Below, piece after piece: positions 12,234 through 13,534 of a stretch of 13,534 bases of DNA. The stretch comes from Acidilobaceae archaeon. GTDB lineage: Archaea; Thermoproteota; Thermoprotei_A; Sulfolobales; Acidilobaceae. The position numbers and the translations under genes were made by a program. A model generated the notes under the pieces. It was not told the origin of the DNA. It saw nothing but the letters and a program-made list of their open reading frames with translations, and did no database searches. The stretch spans positions 1 through 13,534 of the forward strand of contig JALWJI010000131.1 of assembly GCA_027081695.1 (NCBI GenBank). Direction: 5' to 3'. Each line of letters opens with the position of its first letter. Positions within the stretch are counted from its first letter, which is position 1.

Positions 12234-13534
12234 TTACCTTTTGAGGATACCGGTTAAGGCATTCACTAGTTCATCGATATGGGTACGGCTGTGCATTTCG
12301 GTGACTGCAATTATACCGCAGTGTTCATCGACATAGGAGGCTCTGACGTCTTCGAGTCCAGGGCCAATCAGTATATCGTTTTTCTCTAGGATATCCGAGA
12401 CCTCTCTAAACGATTTCTTAAAGCAGACTGTTATGTCCCTAAATGATTCTTCTCCGATAGTAGTGACGCCTATATTCCCTAGTTTCTGTTTAAGATAGAT
12501 TGTACGTCCCCTAACCATATGTGCCAGAGCCTCTAGTCCGTGTCTACCGTGTCCCGCTATGAAAGCAGCTGCTGCCAAGGCCATAAGCGCCTCGTTAGTT
12601 GTAATGTTGCTAGTTGCTTTCGCTCTCCTAATATGTTGTTCTCTTGTCTGGAGTATTAGTGAGAACGCTCTGTTACCTTCTTTGTCTCGTGTTAGTCCTA
12701 CAATTCTACCTGGAAGCTGGCGGACGAGTCGTTTATCGTCTTTGACGGCTATTATTCCTAGGTAGGGTCCTCCATAGTTGAGTCCTAGTCCTAATGGCTG
12801 GGCATCTCCTACTGCTATATCTGCTCCAAGCTCGCCGGGTGGACTATAGATGGTTGAAGCAAGAGGATCAGCTCCTACAATGACTAGTGTATTCTTATCG
12901 TGGGCGATTTCTGTGGCTTTCTTAAGGCCGGGATCTACTACTCCAAGATAGCTAGGCATCTCGAAGTAGACGGCGGCCGTATTATTATCTACGCGGGATT
13001 CTAGATCTTCCAGGTCGAGTACTCCGTTTACTGTTCGAGTAAACTCGATAGCTACATTGTGTGGGCTGAGATAGGATTCCAGGACCTCTACGTGTCTGGG
13101 ATTAATGGTATCGGGTAATATGACTTTCTTACGCTTACGCGTTATTCTTAGAGCCATTAACATGGCCTCGGCGAGGCTTGTACTCCAGTCATAGTGGGAG
13201 GATACGACGACGTCTAGCTCATAGATCTCTGCTATGAGCGACTGGTACTCGAAGAGTGCTTGGAGGAGGCCTTGGCTCGCCTCTGGCTGGTACGGTGTAT
13301 AGCTCGTTAGGAATTCTCCCATAGAGATAATGTAATCTATATAGCTTGGCCTGTAATGATACCATGCTCCTCCTCCGAGGAACGGGGGTATTTTTGGCCT
13401 GGTTATTTTGCCAAGTTTACTCGATAGAATTTCGTCGACTTCTTTCTCGCTTAGAGGCTTGCCGTAGCCGATTCTTAGCTTGCTCCATTCGTCCTCGGAT
13501 AGTCGTATCTCTGAGGGTATGTCTATGAAGAGAT
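12234..13534 (-). CDS. gcvPA: Glycine dehydrogenase (decarboxylating) subunit 1, 5'-partial
   Basis: The first half of the two-subunit P-protein, partner of GcvPB. The reading frame stays open to the window edge, and 432 residues are present. The ATG at 13322 is internal. The 70 codons before it encode family sequence including IPPFLGGGAWYHYRPSYID, the counterpart of the FLGAGxYxHYxP motif near the N-terminus of GcvPA, followed by TSYTPYQPEASQGLLQALFE. Full-length GcvPA is about 445-450 residues, so only some 15-20 are missing. Other family regions are DWSTSLAEAMLMALR, VGDAQPLGLGLNYGGPYLG and the REQHIRRAKATSNITTNEAL region. As expected, this subunit lacks the PLP lysine. gcvPB follows after 13 nt. 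The gcvT/gcvH genes are not in the window and may lie upstream. Confidence 0.96.
   Translation of the reverse strand, partial: LFIDIPSEIRLSEDEWSKLRIGYGKPLSEKEVDEILSSKLGKITRPKIPPFLGGGAWYHYRPSYIDYIISMGEFLTSYTPYQPEASQGLLQALFEYQSLIAEIYELDVVVSSHYDWSTSLAEAMLMALRITRKRKKVILPDTINPRHVEVLESYLSPHNVAIEFTRTVNGVLDLEDLESRVDNNTAAVYFEMPSYLGVVDPGLKKATEIAHDKNTLVIVGADPLASTIYSPPGELGADIAVGDAQPLGLGLNYGGPYLGIIAVKDDKRLVRQLPGRIVGLTRDKEGNRAFSLILQTREQHIRRAKATSNITTNEALMALAAAAFIAGHGRHGLEALAHMVRGRTIYLKQKLGNIGVTTIGEESFRDITVCFKKSFREVSDILEKNDILIGPGLEDVRASYVDEHCGIIAVTEMHSRTHIDELVNALTGILKR

Noticed and set aside
13320..13322. ATG at 13322 as the start of gcvPA
   Set aside because: The 70 codons upstream are open and encode conserved GcvPA N-terminal sequence, so this Met is internal and the gene is cut by the window edge.
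1..13534. CRISPR array, insertion sequence, integrase or toxin-antitoxin pair
   Set aside because: No regularly spaced direct repeats, terminal inverted repeats, transposase/recombinase motifs or typical small paired genes were seen on either strand.

Overview
The window looks like chromosomal DNA of a hyperthermophilic crenarchaeon (Thermoproteota), probably of the Desulfurococcales/Pyrodictiaceae kind; genus and species cannot be fixed from the sequence. The evidence is an Alba chromatin gene, an archaeal SRP (7S) RNA far richer in G+C than its surroundings, split glycine decarboxylase subunits (gcvPA/gcvPB), an archaeal ATP-NAD-kinase-like protein, TATA boxes about 25-30 nt before starts, GGTG-type Shine-Dalgarno sites, frequent GTG/TTG starts, and the AGA/AGG/ATA/CTA codon style.

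Layout. Positions 26-3561 hold four minus-strand genes read from right to left: a DUF131/TIGR00304-type membrane protein, an S9-family acylaminoacyl peptidase/prolyl oligopeptidase, Alba, and a short-chain dehydrogenase-like protein with a degenerate active site. At 3562-3640 a short promoter region fires both ways, serving the DUF131 gene on the left and the SRP RNA (3641-3975, plus strand) on the right. From 4007 to 7032, on the plus strand, come a two-CBS-domain protein, an ATP-NAD/AcoX-kinase-like protein and a PAPS-reductase-family PP-loop protein; the last two lie 28 nt apart and probably share a transcript. At 7102 begins a polytopic membrane protein with a large C-terminal domain predicted to lie outside the membrane. 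At 8388-10686 is a tight three-gene ABC-2-type transporter cluster (ATPase, six-helix permease, two-helix accessory protein). The right end, 10673-13534, holds gcvPB and gcvPA on the minus strand, with gcvPA running off the window edge. The transporter cluster and gcvPB converge and overlap by 14 bp.

How the parts work together. GcvPA and GcvPB form the PLP-dependent P-protein of the glycine cleavage system. The ATPase, permease and accessory protein should make one export-type ABC complex. The SRP RNA is the core of co-translational targeting, and Alba is a major chromatin/RNA-binding protein. The other genes are not obviously connected in one pathway. No tRNA, CRISPR array, insertion sequence or attachment site was seen. 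Most of the window is ordinary chromosomal core. The less explained items are a perfect 19-nt palindrome in front of the NAD-kinase-like gene, the apparently metal-less N-terminus of the PP-loop protein, the membrane protein with its exposed C-terminal domain, and the accessory ABC subunit.
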